Positions 6,929 to 13,506 of a DNA stretch of 13,524 nucleotides are shown in pieces. How positions within the stretch are numbered: the first letter of the stretch is position 1; each line of letters starts with the position of its first letter. Made by a program: the position numbers and the translations under genes. The stretch is from assembly GCA_002361875.1 (NCBI GenBank), contig DERX01000087.1:1-13524 (forward strand). Direction: 5' to 3'. The notes under the pieces are model-generated. The model was not told the origin of the DNA. It saw only the letters and a list, made by a program, of their open reading frames with translations, and did not search any database. The DNA is from Ruminococcaceae bacterium UBA3329 (GTDB lineage: Bacteria > Bacillota > Clostridia > Oscillospirales > Acutalibacteraceae).

Positions 6929-7018
6929 ATTAACACATCCTTTTAAAATGGATTACAGTTTGATTATATAGATAATACGGTGATAATGCAACTTTTTTCT
7001 GATTTTGTAAAGTTATTC

Positions 7019-7047
7019 TTGATTAAATGCGCAGGATTTGATAGAAT
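7019..7047 (+). promoter_or_regulatory. Promoter of the DUF4345-like membrane protein gene
   Basis: TTGATT (7019-7024) and TAGAAT (7042-7047) are 17 bases apart. A TTGATAA/TTATCAA hairpin (7052-7069) lies at the expected transcript start, immediately before the AAGGGG ribosome site, and could stabilize or mask it. Confidence 0.65.
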
Positions 7048-7083
7048 GAAATTGATAAAAAATTATCAAAAGGGGATTTGAGT

Positions 7084-7503
7084 ATGTCAGAATTAAAACA
7101 GATTTTAATGTCAAACATTCCTGCAGCGGTTGCGGTTATAGGCTTGGTGGGGTACTTTTTCGGAATGGCGGTTGTGTTTATTGCAAAACCGCTGAAAAAT
7201 GCCGAAAGCTTCTCAATTAAGCCCGTCGACAATGCAGGCAAAACCGAAATCCGTGTTTATTACGGCGGAATTTCATTCGCGCTTGGCGCATTTTTGCTTT
7301 ACTTAACGCTTGCGCTGAAAACGCCTGTTTATTCGCTTGTCGGGGGACTTTTCTTCTCGACAACCGTTTTTGTAACGAGAAGCATTTTCCTTTGTGTTGA
7401 CAAGGGTTGGAAATGTCCGTACACAAAGCTCGCAATTCCTGCCGAGGGACTTTTCGTTATAGCCCTTTGGACTTGTTTTATCCTTTCCAAAACGCTTTAT
7501 TAA
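7084..7503 (+). CDS. DUF4345-like four-helix membrane protein
   Basis: A 139-residue protein with four predicted transmembrane helices (about residues 13-35, 57-78, 82-105 and 115-137). The block EIRVYYGGISFALGAFLL and the later TRSIFLCVDKG and PAEGLFVIAL match the layout I associate with DUF4345 proteins: a YGG turn at the second helix, an R-x-x-x-x-x-x-D turn, and a glutamate in helix four. Function is unknown. The ATG at 7084 is preferred over an upstream TTG at 7078 because GGGG (7072-7075) is 8 bases away. It stands alone between a promoter and a terminator. Confidence 0.75.
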   Translation: MSELKQILMSNIPAAVAVIGLVGYFFGMAVVFIAKPLKNAESFSIKPVDNAGKTEIRVYYGGISFALGAFLLYLTLALKTPVYSLVGGLFFSTTVFVTRSIFLCVDKGWKCPYTKLAIPAEGLFVIALWTCFILSKTLY

Positions 7504-7529
7504 GATTTACATACAATAAAATAAAAATG

Positions 7530-7567
7530 AAACGCTGTGTCCCGATTTATTGCGGAATACAGCGTTT
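7530..7567. terminator. Bidirectional terminator between convergent genes
   Basis: AAACGCTGT (7530-7538) and ACAGCGTTT (7559-7567) pair perfectly over 9 bp, with further pairing CCG/CGG inside. T-rich tracts follow on both strands, so it can serve the DUF4345-like gene on the plus strand and the flavoprotein gene on the minus strand. Confidence 0.85.
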
Positions 7568-7595
7568 TTGCTTATATTATATTTGATTACATTAT

Positions 7596-8456
7596 TTATT
7601 CATCTTTTTTTGCAAGATATTCAATAACAGAATGTGCCGCTGTGTTGCCCTCGCCGACAGCCTTTGTGTATTGATAGGGTCTGCCTGTGCAGTCGCCTGC
7701 GGCAAATACGCCTTTAAGATTTGTTGACATATCACGGTTTGTTTTTATGTGCCCGTTTTCTGTTTCAAGCCCTGAAAAAAGCGAGCTTAATGAAATTGAA
7801 TTTCTCAGGCAGAATACGCCGTCAACATTTATTTCTTCACCGTTCCCGAGAATGATTTTTTCGACTCGGTTTTCACCTTTTATGCTTTCTGCTTTTGCCG
7901 ATATTATTTCAACCCTGTCAGAGCTTACAGACGGATTTTTGTAATAGGGGAATAAATAAACCTTTTCGGCAAGTGAGGCAAGAAAATTAACCTCGTGTTC
8001 AAAGCGATTGCTGTGGCAGATAACAGCAATCGTCTTACCCTTATAAAGATTGCCGTCACAGGTGGCACAGTAGCTGACTCCGCGGCCCAAAAACTCCGAT
8101 TCACCCTTTACGGTTGACACTGAATTAACACCTGTCGCAAGAATTACCGTTTTTGCCTCATAAAACTCTCTTCCCGCCATAATACCATAGCGCTTGCCCA
8201 TCGGCATAACAGAAAGCACCGTGCGCTCGTTGATTTCAATATTCATATCCTCAATCTGCTTTTTAAAAGCGTCGCCGAGCTGTTTGCCCGTAACCGACGG
8301 AAGACCCGGATAATTCATAATTTTTTCGGCTTTATTGATTTTATCGCTTAAATCAGCCGAGCCGAACCACAAGAAACTCTTGTTGTGAATTTTAAGATTT
8401 AATGCCGCAGAAAGCCCTGCCGCACCCGTTCCGATAATGGCTGTATCGTATATCAT
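7596..8456 (-). CDS. Thioredoxin-reductase-like flavoprotein, likely NADPH-independent (FFTR type)
   Basis: A 286-residue flavoprotein of the low-molecular-weight thioredoxin reductase fold. The FAD motif GTGAAG is at residues 9-14, the redox disulfide CATC at 130-133, and the second FAD motif GVFAAGDCTG near residue 250. At the place where NADPH-dependent enzymes carry a glycine-rich GGGNSA-type loop, this protein reads VICHSNRFEHEV (about 145-156), and no HRR phosphate-binding motif follows. This is the hallmark of ferredoxin- or flavin-linked thioredoxin reductases described from clostridia. It would reduce thioredoxin or a related disulfide partner with electrons from ferredoxin. The ATG at 8456 is chosen because GGAGA lies about 9 bases upstream; a frame extension to 8504 has no such signal. 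No ferredoxin or thioredoxin gene is adjacent. Confidence 0.8.
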   Translation of the reverse strand: MIYDTAIIGTGAAGLSAALNLKIHNKSFLWFGSADLSDKINKAEKIMNYPGLPSVTGKQLGDAFKKQIEDMNIEINERTVLSVMPMGKRYGIMAGREFYEAKTVILATGVNSVSTVKGESEFLGRGVSYCATCDGNLYKGKTIAVICHSNRFEHEVNFLASLAEKVYLFPYYKNPSVSSDRVEIISAKAESIKGENRVEKIILGNGEEINVDGVFCLRNSISLSSLFSGLETENGHIKTNRDMSTNLKGVFAAGDCTGRPYQYTKAVGEGNTAAHSVIEYLAKKDE

Positions 8457-8502
8457 ATTTTTGTCTCCGTTCAGCGTAGTTTTTTTACACAGCTTATGCT
8501 TC

Positions 8503-8515
8503 AAAAACTGTTTTT
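8503..8515. promoter_or_regulatory. AAAAAC-N-GTTTTT palindrome upstream of the flavoprotein gene
   Basis: This is a perfect 6+6 dyad around one base, 47 bases upstream of the flavoprotein start. The same dyad lies at 8744-8756 upstream of the sigma gene, and a one-mismatch copy lies at 10021-10033 upstream of the secreted-protein gene. On the minus strand the flanking ATAAAAAC is shared too, but the TGTTATAT half of the sigma-cassette sequence is not. Confidence 0.4.
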
Positions 8516-8736
8516 ATAATTATTATAAGCAATTTTATCATATTTTCAAGTGCTGTACCCGGTTTGCGTTTTTGCTCGCTTTATAAAATATGGTATTTGT
8601 GTAAATTCGGTTTTTTACCGATTGTATTATCAGCAATTTATAATGTTTTACTTTAGCAGTTTTAGAATATTCGACAAATTTTTACAATAATATTGCGCAA
8701 TTAAATAATGTAGTGTAAAATATTTTATCCAAACTG

Positions 8737-8768
8737 TTGTAATAAAAACGGTTTTTAAAATGTTATAT
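8737..8768 (+). promoter_or_regulatory. Putative autoregulated ECF promoter of the sigma gene
   Basis: TTGTAATAAAAAC followed by a T-run and TGTTATAT matches 26 of 32 positions with 10014-10045, upstream of the secreted-protein gene. TGTTATAT is in -10 position, and the TTGT/ATAAAAAC half covers the -35 region. If the start is about 6-7 bases after TGTTATAT, the leader would be very short and begin near the GTGAGGG ribosome site (8772-8778). Confidence 0.55.
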
Positions 8769-8789
8769 TAAGTGAGGGACATTTAAAAT

Positions 8790-9335
8790 ATGCTTATGTT
8801 CTATATGTCGCTTATCGACAATGACGATGACAGGTCTAAATTTGAAATACTGTATAATAATTACAGAAAAAGAATGGTGTATGTGGCTTTTGAGGTTTTG
8901 AGGAACAAGGAGGACGCAGAAGATGCCGTTCACGATACATTCGTTAAAATAGCACGCAATATGCAATCAATCGGCGACCCGAACTCATCAGAGTCATTGT
9001 CTTATGTGCTGAAAGCAACTAAAAATACTGCAATCAATATTTCACAAAAAAATTCAGTACGGAACAAGAATGTTTTATTTGAAGATGCTGAAAATATATT
9101 AGACAGTCAGTTCTTTGAAACACTTCGGATACAGGAGAATTACACAGAGGTTGTAAATGCAATCAGAAATCTTAACGATAAATACAGAGATGTGCTGTTT
9201 TATTATTTTGTAGAAGGTATGAAACCAAAGGATATTGCAGATTTGCTTGGCAGGAGCAATTCTGCCGTTCAGCAGCAAATTGCCAGAGGCAAGCAAAAGT
9301 TGCTTGAAATATTAAAAGATGATTTGAGGGATTAG
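8790..9335 (+). CDS. ECF-type RNA polymerase sigma factor
   Basis: A 181-residue two-domain sigma-70 family protein. Region 2 spans about residues 15-80 (ILYNNYRKRMVYVAFEVL, then NKEDAEDAVHDTFVKIA, the region 2.2 core-binding helix). Region 4 spans about 120-177 (YRDVLFYYFVEGMKPKDIAD, then the recognition helix RSNSAVQQQIARGKQKL). There is no region 3, as in ECF factors. The ATG at 8790 has GAGGG 11 bases upstream; ATGs at 8796 and 8805 lie further from it. The next gene starts one base after its stop codon, so the pair is an operon. The inducing signal is unknown. Confidence 0.92.
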   Translation: MLMFYMSLIDNDDDRSKFEILYNNYRKRMVYVAFEVLRNKEDAEDAVHDTFVKIARNMQSIGDPNSSESLSYVLKATKNTAINISQKNSVRNKNVLFEDAENILDSQFFETLRIQENYTEVVNAIRNLNDKYRDVLFYYFVEGMKPKDIADLLGRSNSAVQQQIARGKQKLLEILKDDLRD

Positions 9336-9336
9336 C

Positions 9337-10008
9337 TTGGAAAATACAAAAGAACTGTTCATTAAGGCGTTTTCAGAGGCTGAACGGTTTGACAACGCTG
9401 AAATTCCGAGTGAAGATGAAATTCAATGGGCGTTTTCGGATAAGTTTTTGAGAAAAATGGATAGGCTCATTAAAAAGAATAACCGAGTTAGGCTTTCAAC
9501 CAGAAGAACAGTCACAAAAGGCTTAATTGCGGCAATTATTACAGCGCTTGTTGTATTTACAGGCTTAATGAGTGCTACGGCGATAAGAGAACCGATTATA
9601 GAATTTGTTAAAAAGGTGTTACCTCAGTTTAACGAAATAACACTGAATGAGCAGGCTTCGCTGACCGTTGATACAATAGAAACCGAATATACATTAACAA
9701 ATTTACCTGAAGGCTATGAGCTTGACACATATCAAAAAGACGATTACAGTGTTTTTGCGGTTTGGAAGAATGATGAGGGAAAGGAAATTGCATTTATGCA
9801 AAATTTACTTGATTCAAATTTTTCAATCGATAATGAGCATTTTTATCGTGAATTTGAAATTGACGGTTTTAAGGCATATTTGACGGAAGATGAATACGGC
9901 GGTGTCATTATATGGTCAGACGGATATTATTGGTTTACAGTAAGCGTTCCGGCTGATATAAAAAAAGATATTATGACGCTCCAAAAAAATATTTCTGAAA
10001 AAAATTAA
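9337..10008 (+). CDS. Membrane-anchored sigma partner with DUF4367-like extracytoplasmic domain (putative anti-sigma)
   Basis: A 223-residue single-pass protein. A charged cytoplasmic segment (1-58, with FSDKFLRKMDRLIKKNNR) is followed by one transmembrane helix (about 61-82) and an extracytoplasmic domain (about 110-223). The domain pattern YTLTNLPEGYEL, then VWKNDEGKEIAF, DGFKAYLTEDE and IIWSDGYYWFTVS fits DUF4367. It starts with TTG at 9337, one base after the sigma stop, with GAGGG 6 bases upstream. Membrane proteins encoded directly after ECF sigma genes commonly hold the sigma factor inactive. No zinc-binding ZAS motif is visible in the N-terminus, so the anti-sigma role is inferred from position and topology. 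Confidence 0.75.
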   Translation: MENTKELFIKAFSEAERFDNAEIPSEDEIQWAFSDKFLRKMDRLIKKNNRVRLSTRRTVTKGLIAAIITALVVFTGLMSATAIREPIIEFVKKVLPQFNEITLNEQASLTVDTIETEYTLTNLPEGYELDTYQKDDYSVFAVWKNDEGKEIAFMQNLLDSNFSIDNEHFYREFEIDGFKAYLTEDEYGGVIIWSDGYYWFTVSVPADIKKDIMTLQKNISEKN

Positions 10009-10013
10009 AAATT

Positions 10014-10045
10014 TTGTCATAAAAACCGCTTTTCAGCTGTTATAT
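10014..10045 (+). promoter_or_regulatory. Putative ECF-dependent promoter of the secreted-protein gene
   Basis: TTGTCATAAAAAC followed by a T-run and TGTTATAT aligns without gaps with the sequence upstream of the sigma gene, 26 of 32 positions identical. It begins six bases after the stop of the membrane-protein gene, and its end is 41 bases upstream of the secreted-protein start. The secreted-protein gene may therefore have its own start in addition to readthrough. Confidence 0.55.
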
Positions 10046-10086
10046 GTATTGGAAGCGTAATACAATTTTGAAAGGATGGATTTTTT

Positions 10087-10503
10087 ATGAAAAAACTTAT
10101 TGCCGTGATTTTATGCTTTGTTACACTGTTTTCATTATTCGTTCCTGTTTACGCAAGCGGTATAACTACATATTCAAACAATGTTAGTACTACTAATGCA
10201 TCGTTTTCCATATCGAGCGCAGGAAAGGCGACTGTAACCAGTAATTATTCAGGAAAACCCGGACTTGTAACAAAAGCTACAATTGAGACAAAAATTCAAA
10301 AAAAGTTCGGCTTAATTTGGATAAATGTTGACGGCGGAAAATGGACTGACACTTCAACTAATACAAATTATTCGGTAAGTCATAGTTTGCAGCTGTCAAA
10401 AACCGGAAAATACAGAGCTCATGTTGAGTTTACAATTTCGGGAACAGGCGGAAGTCCTGATGAAATTACAAAGAATGTTGAAAAAACTTACACTAAGCCG
10501 TAA
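10087..10503 (+). CDS. Small secreted protein of unknown function
   Basis: A 138-residue protein with a clear Sec signal peptide (MKK, hydrophobic core, likely cleavage after VYA at residue 23). The mature part of about 115 residues is rich in Ser, Thr, Gly and Lys, has no cysteine, and alternates polar and hydrophobic residues as in a beta-sandwich (SFSISSAGKATVTSNYSG, later HSLQLSKTGKYRAHVEF). It looks like the single-domain secreted proteins often found near clostridial sigma genes, but I do not recognise a named family. There is no lipobox, sortase signal or membrane anchor, so it should be released or loosely wall-bound. AAAGGATGG is its ribosome site. The upstream promoter-like sequence ties it to the sigma cassette. 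Confidence 0.8.
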   Translation: MKKLIAVILCFVTLFSLFVPVYASGITTYSNNVSTTNASFSISSAGKATVTSNYSGKPGLVTKATIETKIQKKFGLIWINVDGGKWTDTSTNTNYSVSHSLQLSKTGKYRAHVEFTISGTGGSPDEITKNVEKTYTKP

Positions 10504-10512
10504 TTGATAAAA

Positions 10513-10549
10513 AAACGGCACTCCCGTTTCTTAAAAAATACGGAAACGG
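10513..10549 (+). terminator. Weak or alternative hairpins after the secreted-protein gene
   Basis: AAACGG (10513-10518) can pair with CCGTTT (10524-10529). The same CCGTTTC can instead pair with GAAACGG (10543-10549). No good U-run follows on the plus strand, so the terminator call is tentative. Confidence 0.35.
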
Positions 10550-10597
10550 TCTGATAATCATTCAAAATGCGTCTCTGACCTGACGCTTTTGATAGGT

Positions 10598-10635
10598 CTG
10601 TCCTGTGCTTCATCGCCTTTTTTTGCACAGGGCAG
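10598..10635. repeat. 11-bp inverted repeat in the intergenic debris
   Basis: CTGTCCTGTGC (10598-10608) and GCACAGGGCAG (10625-10635) pair with one G-T wobble around a 16-base loop ending in a T-run. A 45-codon frame is open on the minus strand here (10558-10695), but it lacks a start and recognisable content. The inverted repeat is probably a remnant of a mobile or palindromic element. Confidence 0.4.
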
Positions 10636-10654
10636 GCTGAACCTTGTAAAAAAC

Positions 10655-10697
10655 AGGGACGGTGTTACTTTCCTGACCGGGAAATAACACCGTCCCT
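10655..10697. repeat. Long REP-like palindrome
   Basis: AGGGACGGTGTTA (10655-10667) and TAACACCGTCCCT (10685-10697) are perfect 13-bp complements. Inside them TTTCC/GGGAA pairs with a wobble and closes on TGACC. A T-run (TTTTTT) follows on the minus strand, so it could terminate leftward transcription. The GGGACGGTGTTA type of palindrome recurs in clostridial genomes as far as I recall. Here it sits at the broken edge of the MobP3 gene. Confidence 0.6.
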
Positions 10698-10726
10698 AAA
10701 AATATATACGGGGCAGAAAAATCTGC

Positions 10727-11686
10727 CTTAAGGTCGCAGATGAAGTGTCAAATCACGAAGGCATATTGTGGACACACGTAATCAGCCTGCGGCGTGAGGA
10801 TGCAGAACGGCTTGGATACAACAAAGCAGAGGCTTGGAAAGAGCTTGTCCGCAGAAATGCTTTTCAAATTGCCGAGGCTCATAAAATTGCCCCGTCAGAA
10901 ATGCAGTGGTACGGTGCGTTTCATAACACAACACATCATCCGCATATTCATCTGATGGTTTATTCAAAAGATACCAAGCAGGGTTATCTTACAAATAAAG
11001 GAATTGAAGATATGCGTTCACTGTTTGCGAAAAATATTTTTCGTAATGAAATGTATCTTGCGTTCACCTTGGAAACGCAAATGCGCGATGAGGTTCGTGC
11101 GGAAACGAAAAAGAGAATAGATGAACTTCTGAGAGACGCAGAAACATCAAGTCCTGCATCGGAAGAAATCCAAAATCTGTATGTTAGGCTGATTAGTCAG
11201 CTCTCGAATTACAAAGGCAAAAAGGTATACGGATATCTTCCAAAAAATATTAAGCAGGCAGTTAACTGCATCGTTGCCGAGTTTGCCAAAGACGAACGAA
11301 TTGCAGAACTGTATGCAGAGTGGAACAAAGCAAACCGCGAAAAGCTGTCTGTTTATTACGATAAGGAAAATCCTAATATTCCGTTGGAAGATAACAAAGA
11401 ATTCAGAGACATTAAAAATGCGGTTATCCGTTCAGCCGTTCTTATGATGACCGCCGAACAGCATGGACAGTCAATTTCAGCCAACGGCTCTGTCAGCACT
11501 CTCATTGTTCAGCTTGCAAAAGCGATAGCATCAAGCTGTCATAAACGCAGAGCCAAACTTGGCTCTCAAATGGATTCCAAACTGAAATCTAAAATCGAAC
11601 AGAAAAAGCAGGCACACGGCTTGAAAACCGACAGAAGCGTGCCCGAATCAAATGATGAGGAGCAAAGCTTTGAAATGCATATGTGA
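10727..11686 (+). pseudogene. MobP3-type relaxase, 5'-truncated
   Basis: Recognisable relaxase sequence begins mid-protein at about 10727 (LKVADEVSNHEGILWTHVIS) and continues to a natural stop. It includes SLRREDAERLGY and the histidine motif HHPHIH (residues 64-69 counted from GTG 10745). Full MobP3 relaxases are about 450 residues and carry the catalytic tyrosine in the missing N-terminal part. The frame upstream meets a stop at about 10696 and has no homologous sequence. The GTG at 10745 could only start a 313-residue fragment and has no convincing ribosome site. I therefore read it as an inactivated gene, cut at the palindromic debris. It lies 83 bp before the second integrase and marks the remains of a different conjugative or mobilizable element from the left one. 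Confidence 0.75.
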
Positions 11687-11769
11687 ACTCTTTGATAAAC
11701 TTTTTATTGTAGCTGGATATATGAAAATTTTTGTGGTATTGTATGGTGCTTAGAAAGGAGCGTGAAACT

Positions 11770-12984
11770 ATGCAGAAAAAACTATTAACCAACGGCAATG
11801 CTTTTAAAAGAACGGACAATCGTTGGTGCGGTGTGGTTTGGTATATGGATGAACACGGCGAACGAAAACGCAAATCATTTTCGGGAACAACTAAACAGGC
11901 TGTCAATCGGAAAATGACAGAGTATGTTTCTGAATTTGAAAATCAGATAATCGACTCGGACGAGTCTAAGAAAAAGCTAAAAGACAGTATGCAAAACTGG
12001 CTTCAGGTGTTCAAATTCCCATCAGTCGAGCCGACTACCTATGACCGATGCGAGTGCAGTGCCAAAAATCAAATTTATCCTCTGCTCGGTGAGCAAGCGG
12101 TCGGCGATATCACCTCGGCTGACATTAAGAATCTTCTGAACTATTGGATGAACAAGGGATATGCCTACACCACGGTCAAAAAAGCCTACGTGGTGCTGAA
12201 TGAATATTTCCGATACCTTTACCGAGAAGAATTGATTCCGAAAAATCCTATGGCAAATGTGGAAATGATTAAAAAAAGCAATTTCCTGTCAGCACAGAAT
12301 AAAGAAAATCTTCCGACAAATGAAACCGTAACGGTTTTCACAGCGGAAGAAATCGAAAAATTTAAAGAGGAATGTTTTAAATGCTGGGGGAACGGCAAAA
12401 GACTGTATCAGCAGTCAGCGGCATACATTCTGATGCTGAACACAGGACTGCGAACAGGCGAACTGCTTGGATTACTAAATAGCGATATTGACCTAGAAAA
12501 CAAAACACTGACAGTACGGCAGGGCGTAAAAGAGGTGTCAAGGCGAAATGGTACAGAATTTACAAGCGGACGGGAAATCAAAATCGGTAAACCGAAAAGC
12601 ACCGCCAGTAAACGCACTGTCCCGCTCAATAAGACGGCAATCGAGATGATAGAAGAATTACGCAGGGAAGCCTACTTCGGCGAAAATACGCCCCTTGTTG
12701 CCGATGAGAACGGCGGTTATACAAAACCTGTAAATTTCCGAAAAAGATATTACAGAATACTGAAAGCCGCAGGAATTGAACAAAAAGGTTTGCACAGTCT
12801 CCGACACACATTTGCAACGAATCTTGTAAACGGAATTAAACAACCTGACGGCACAATTAAATCTCTCACTCCAAGACAAGTTGCCGACTTGCTCGGACAT
12901 AGCACCTCGCAAATTACAGAACTGTATTATGTGAAAAAAGATACAAGCAGGCTCAACGGTATCACCGAAGGATTTGAGATGTAA
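11770..12984 (+). CDS. int: Tyrosine recombinase (integrase) of the tRNA-associated element
   Basis: A 404-residue integrase with an N-terminal arm-binding domain (FKRTDNRWCGVVWYMDEHGE), a core-binding domain at about 65-170, and a catalytic domain at about 185-395. Visible catalytic residues are R228 (TGLRTGELL), K276 (KPKSTASKR), H342 and R345 (HSLRHTFAT), H377 (LGHSTS) and Y386 (ELYYV). It is intact and only distantly similar to the left integrase. The ATG at 11770 is chosen because AAAGGAG lies at 11755-11761; an upstream frame extension to 11731 lacks a site. No excisionase gene accompanies it. Its 3' end points at the att-like repeat at 13282, which suits integration into the tRNA 3' end. 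Confidence 0.93.
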   Translation: MQKKLLTNGNAFKRTDNRWCGVVWYMDEHGERKRKSFSGTTKQAVNRKMTEYVSEFENQIIDSDESKKKLKDSMQNWLQVFKFPSVEPTTYDRCECSAKNQIYPLLGEQAVGDITSADIKNLLNYWMNKGYAYTTVKKAYVVLNEYFRYLYREELIPKNPMANVEMIKKSNFLSAQNKENLPTNETVTVFTAEEIEKFKEECFKCWGNGKRLYQQSAAYILMLNTGLRTGELLGLLNSDIDLENKTLTVRQGVKEVSRRNGTEFTSGREIKIGKPKSTASKRTVPLNKTAIEMIEELRREAYFGENTPLVADENGGYTKPVNFRKRYYRILKAAGIEQKGLHSLRHTFATNLVNGIKQPDGTIKSLTPRQVADLLGHSTSQITELYYVKKDTSRLNGITEGFEM

Positions 12985-12991
12985 CCAAAAC

Positions 12992-13019
12992 GACCGTCCA
13001 AACAAAAACTTGGGCGGTC
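12992..13019. terminator. Hairpin downstream of the second integrase
   Basis: GACCGTCCAA (12992-13001) pairs with TTGGGCGGTC (13010-13019) with one wobble and an 8-base loop, 8 bases after the integrase stop. The following U-tract is poor, so termination would depend mainly on the stem. Confidence 0.6.
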
Positions 13020-13122
13020 AAAATTTGCGTTGCAGTAAACAAAGAAAAGGGGAAATATGATAAAAATCGTGATATAAAATGATGCTATATTGATGATGTA
13101 ACAGACGGAATTGTTGGGAACG

Positions 13123-13132
13123 TGTGGCAACA
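13123..13132 (-). repeat. TGTTGCCACA site, candidate arm-type site of the second integrase
   Basis: Read on the minus strand this decamer is identical to 5201-5210 beside the left element's junction. It lies about 140 bases after the integrase gene and 150 bases before the att-like repeat. Confidence 0.4.
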
Positions 13133-13212
13133 GATGCGAAATTGACGCTCGTTTTGAGCATCAAAATGCGGTGAAACAGACCGAGTGCCGTATGTTTTTA
13201 GATAAAGAAAAA

Positions 13213-13238
13213 GCCTTGAAACCACGCTGTTTCAAGGC
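13213..13238 (-). terminator. Minus-strand terminator between att repeat and integrase
   Basis: GCCTTGAAAC (13213-13222) and GTTTCAAGGC (13229-13238) form a perfect 10-bp stem with a 6-base loop, followed on the minus strand by TTTTTC. It would stop transcripts entering the element from the tRNA side. Confidence 0.75.
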
Positions 13239-13251
13239 GTATGTCAAAAAA

Positions 13252-13274
13252 TGTTAGAAAAAGTGTTAGAAAAA
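13252..13274. repeat. Tandem TGTTAGAAAAA direct repeats next to the att repeat
   Basis: TGTTAGAAAAA at 13252-13262 and 13264-13274, with a 12-base period, ends 7 bases before the tRNA-derived repeat. The placement suggests integrase or accessory-factor binding. Confidence 0.45.
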
Positions 13275-13281
13275 AGGAAAA

Positions 13282-13296
13282 GCAGAAGGACTTGAA
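13282..13296. other. att-like copy of a tRNA 3' segment
   Basis: GCAGAAGGACTTGAA is the complement of a tRNA T-arm plus the start of the acceptor strand (TTCAAGTCCTTCTGC). Its first ten bases recur at 13515-13524 within the tRNA at the right edge; the rest of that copy is outside the window. Short duplicated tRNA ends are the normal footprint of tyrosine-integrase insertion. Confidence 0.65.
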
Positions 13297-13438
13297 GTTG
13301 CTTCGCAACCCCTCTTGCGGTGCCCGAAATTGCCTTGCGGCTTGGAGCGCCGCGCAATTTCGACCGCTACGCCAACGCTTGCTCCCTTTATCCGCCACCG
13401 GCGGCGGTCGCAAGCGTTGCCCAGCACGCTCCGCGTGC
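13297..13438. repeat. GC-rich block of four nested hairpins
   Basis: Hairpins in order: GTTGC/GCAAC (13297-13309); a 19-bp stem (13317-13341 with 13349-13367) made of GCGGT, CGAAATTGC and GCGGC blocks with 3-base bulges only on the left arm; CAACGCTTGC/GCAAGCGTTG (13373-13419) enclosing CCGCC/GGCGG; and GCACGC/GCGTGC (13424-13438). The composition differs sharply from the AT-rich flanks. It may be a MITE-like or REP-like unit or a structured RNA; nothing identifies it. Confidence 0.55.
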
Positions 13439-13473
13439 CTCGGATTTAAGCCATTTACACTAACGAAAAATAA

Positions 13474-13499
13474 AAACGGACACCTTACGGCATCCGTTT
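13474..13499 (-). terminator. Terminator of the tRNA transcript
   Basis: On the minus strand AAACGGATGCC pairs with GGTGTCCGTTT (two G-T wobbles, GTAA loop) and is followed by TTATTTTT. It starts 8 bases after the tRNA CCA end. Confidence 0.85.
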
Positions 13500-13506
13500 C
13501 TATTTT

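Larger units (their letters stand above)
8457..8789. other. 333-bp AT-rich divergent control region
   Basis: This region separates the minus-strand flavoprotein gene from the plus-strand sigma gene. It holds a palindrome AAAAAC-N-GTTTTT near the flavoprotein (8503-8515), a TCGGT-N5-ACCGA dyad (8607-8621), and the sigma-cassette promoter-like sequence (8737-8768). No ORF or RNA gene is evident in the rest. Confidence 0.6.
12985..13506. other. 522-bp non-coding region between integrase and tRNA
   Basis: No convincing gene. In order it holds: a terminator hairpin (12992-13019), one inverted TGTTGCCACA site (13123-13132), a minus-strand terminator (13213-13238), TGTTAGAAAAA direct repeats (13252-13274), an att-like tRNA repeat (13282-13296), a GC-rich hairpin block (13297-13438) and a tRNA terminator (13474-13499). 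Confidence 0.7.

Noticed and set aside
10558..10695. 45-codon open frame on the minus strand overlapping two inverted repeats
   Set aside because: No start codon with a ribosome site, no recognisable domain, and the sequence is dominated by palindromes. It is reported only as debris.
10710..10718. GGGGCAGAA at the left edge of the MobP3 fragment as the distal att copy of the tRNA-linked element
   Set aside because: Only nine bases match and they diverge before GGAC. Too short to support an attachment site.
13198..13413. 71-codon minus-strand frame across the hairpin block and att repeat
   Set aside because: It spans a terminator, direct repeats and a tRNA-derived repeat, and has no ribosome site. 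It is a chance frame.
13297..13438. Integron attC-like folded site
   Set aside because: The bulged stems recall attC, but the conserved GTTRRRY core and single extrahelical bases are not seen, and no integron integrase is present.
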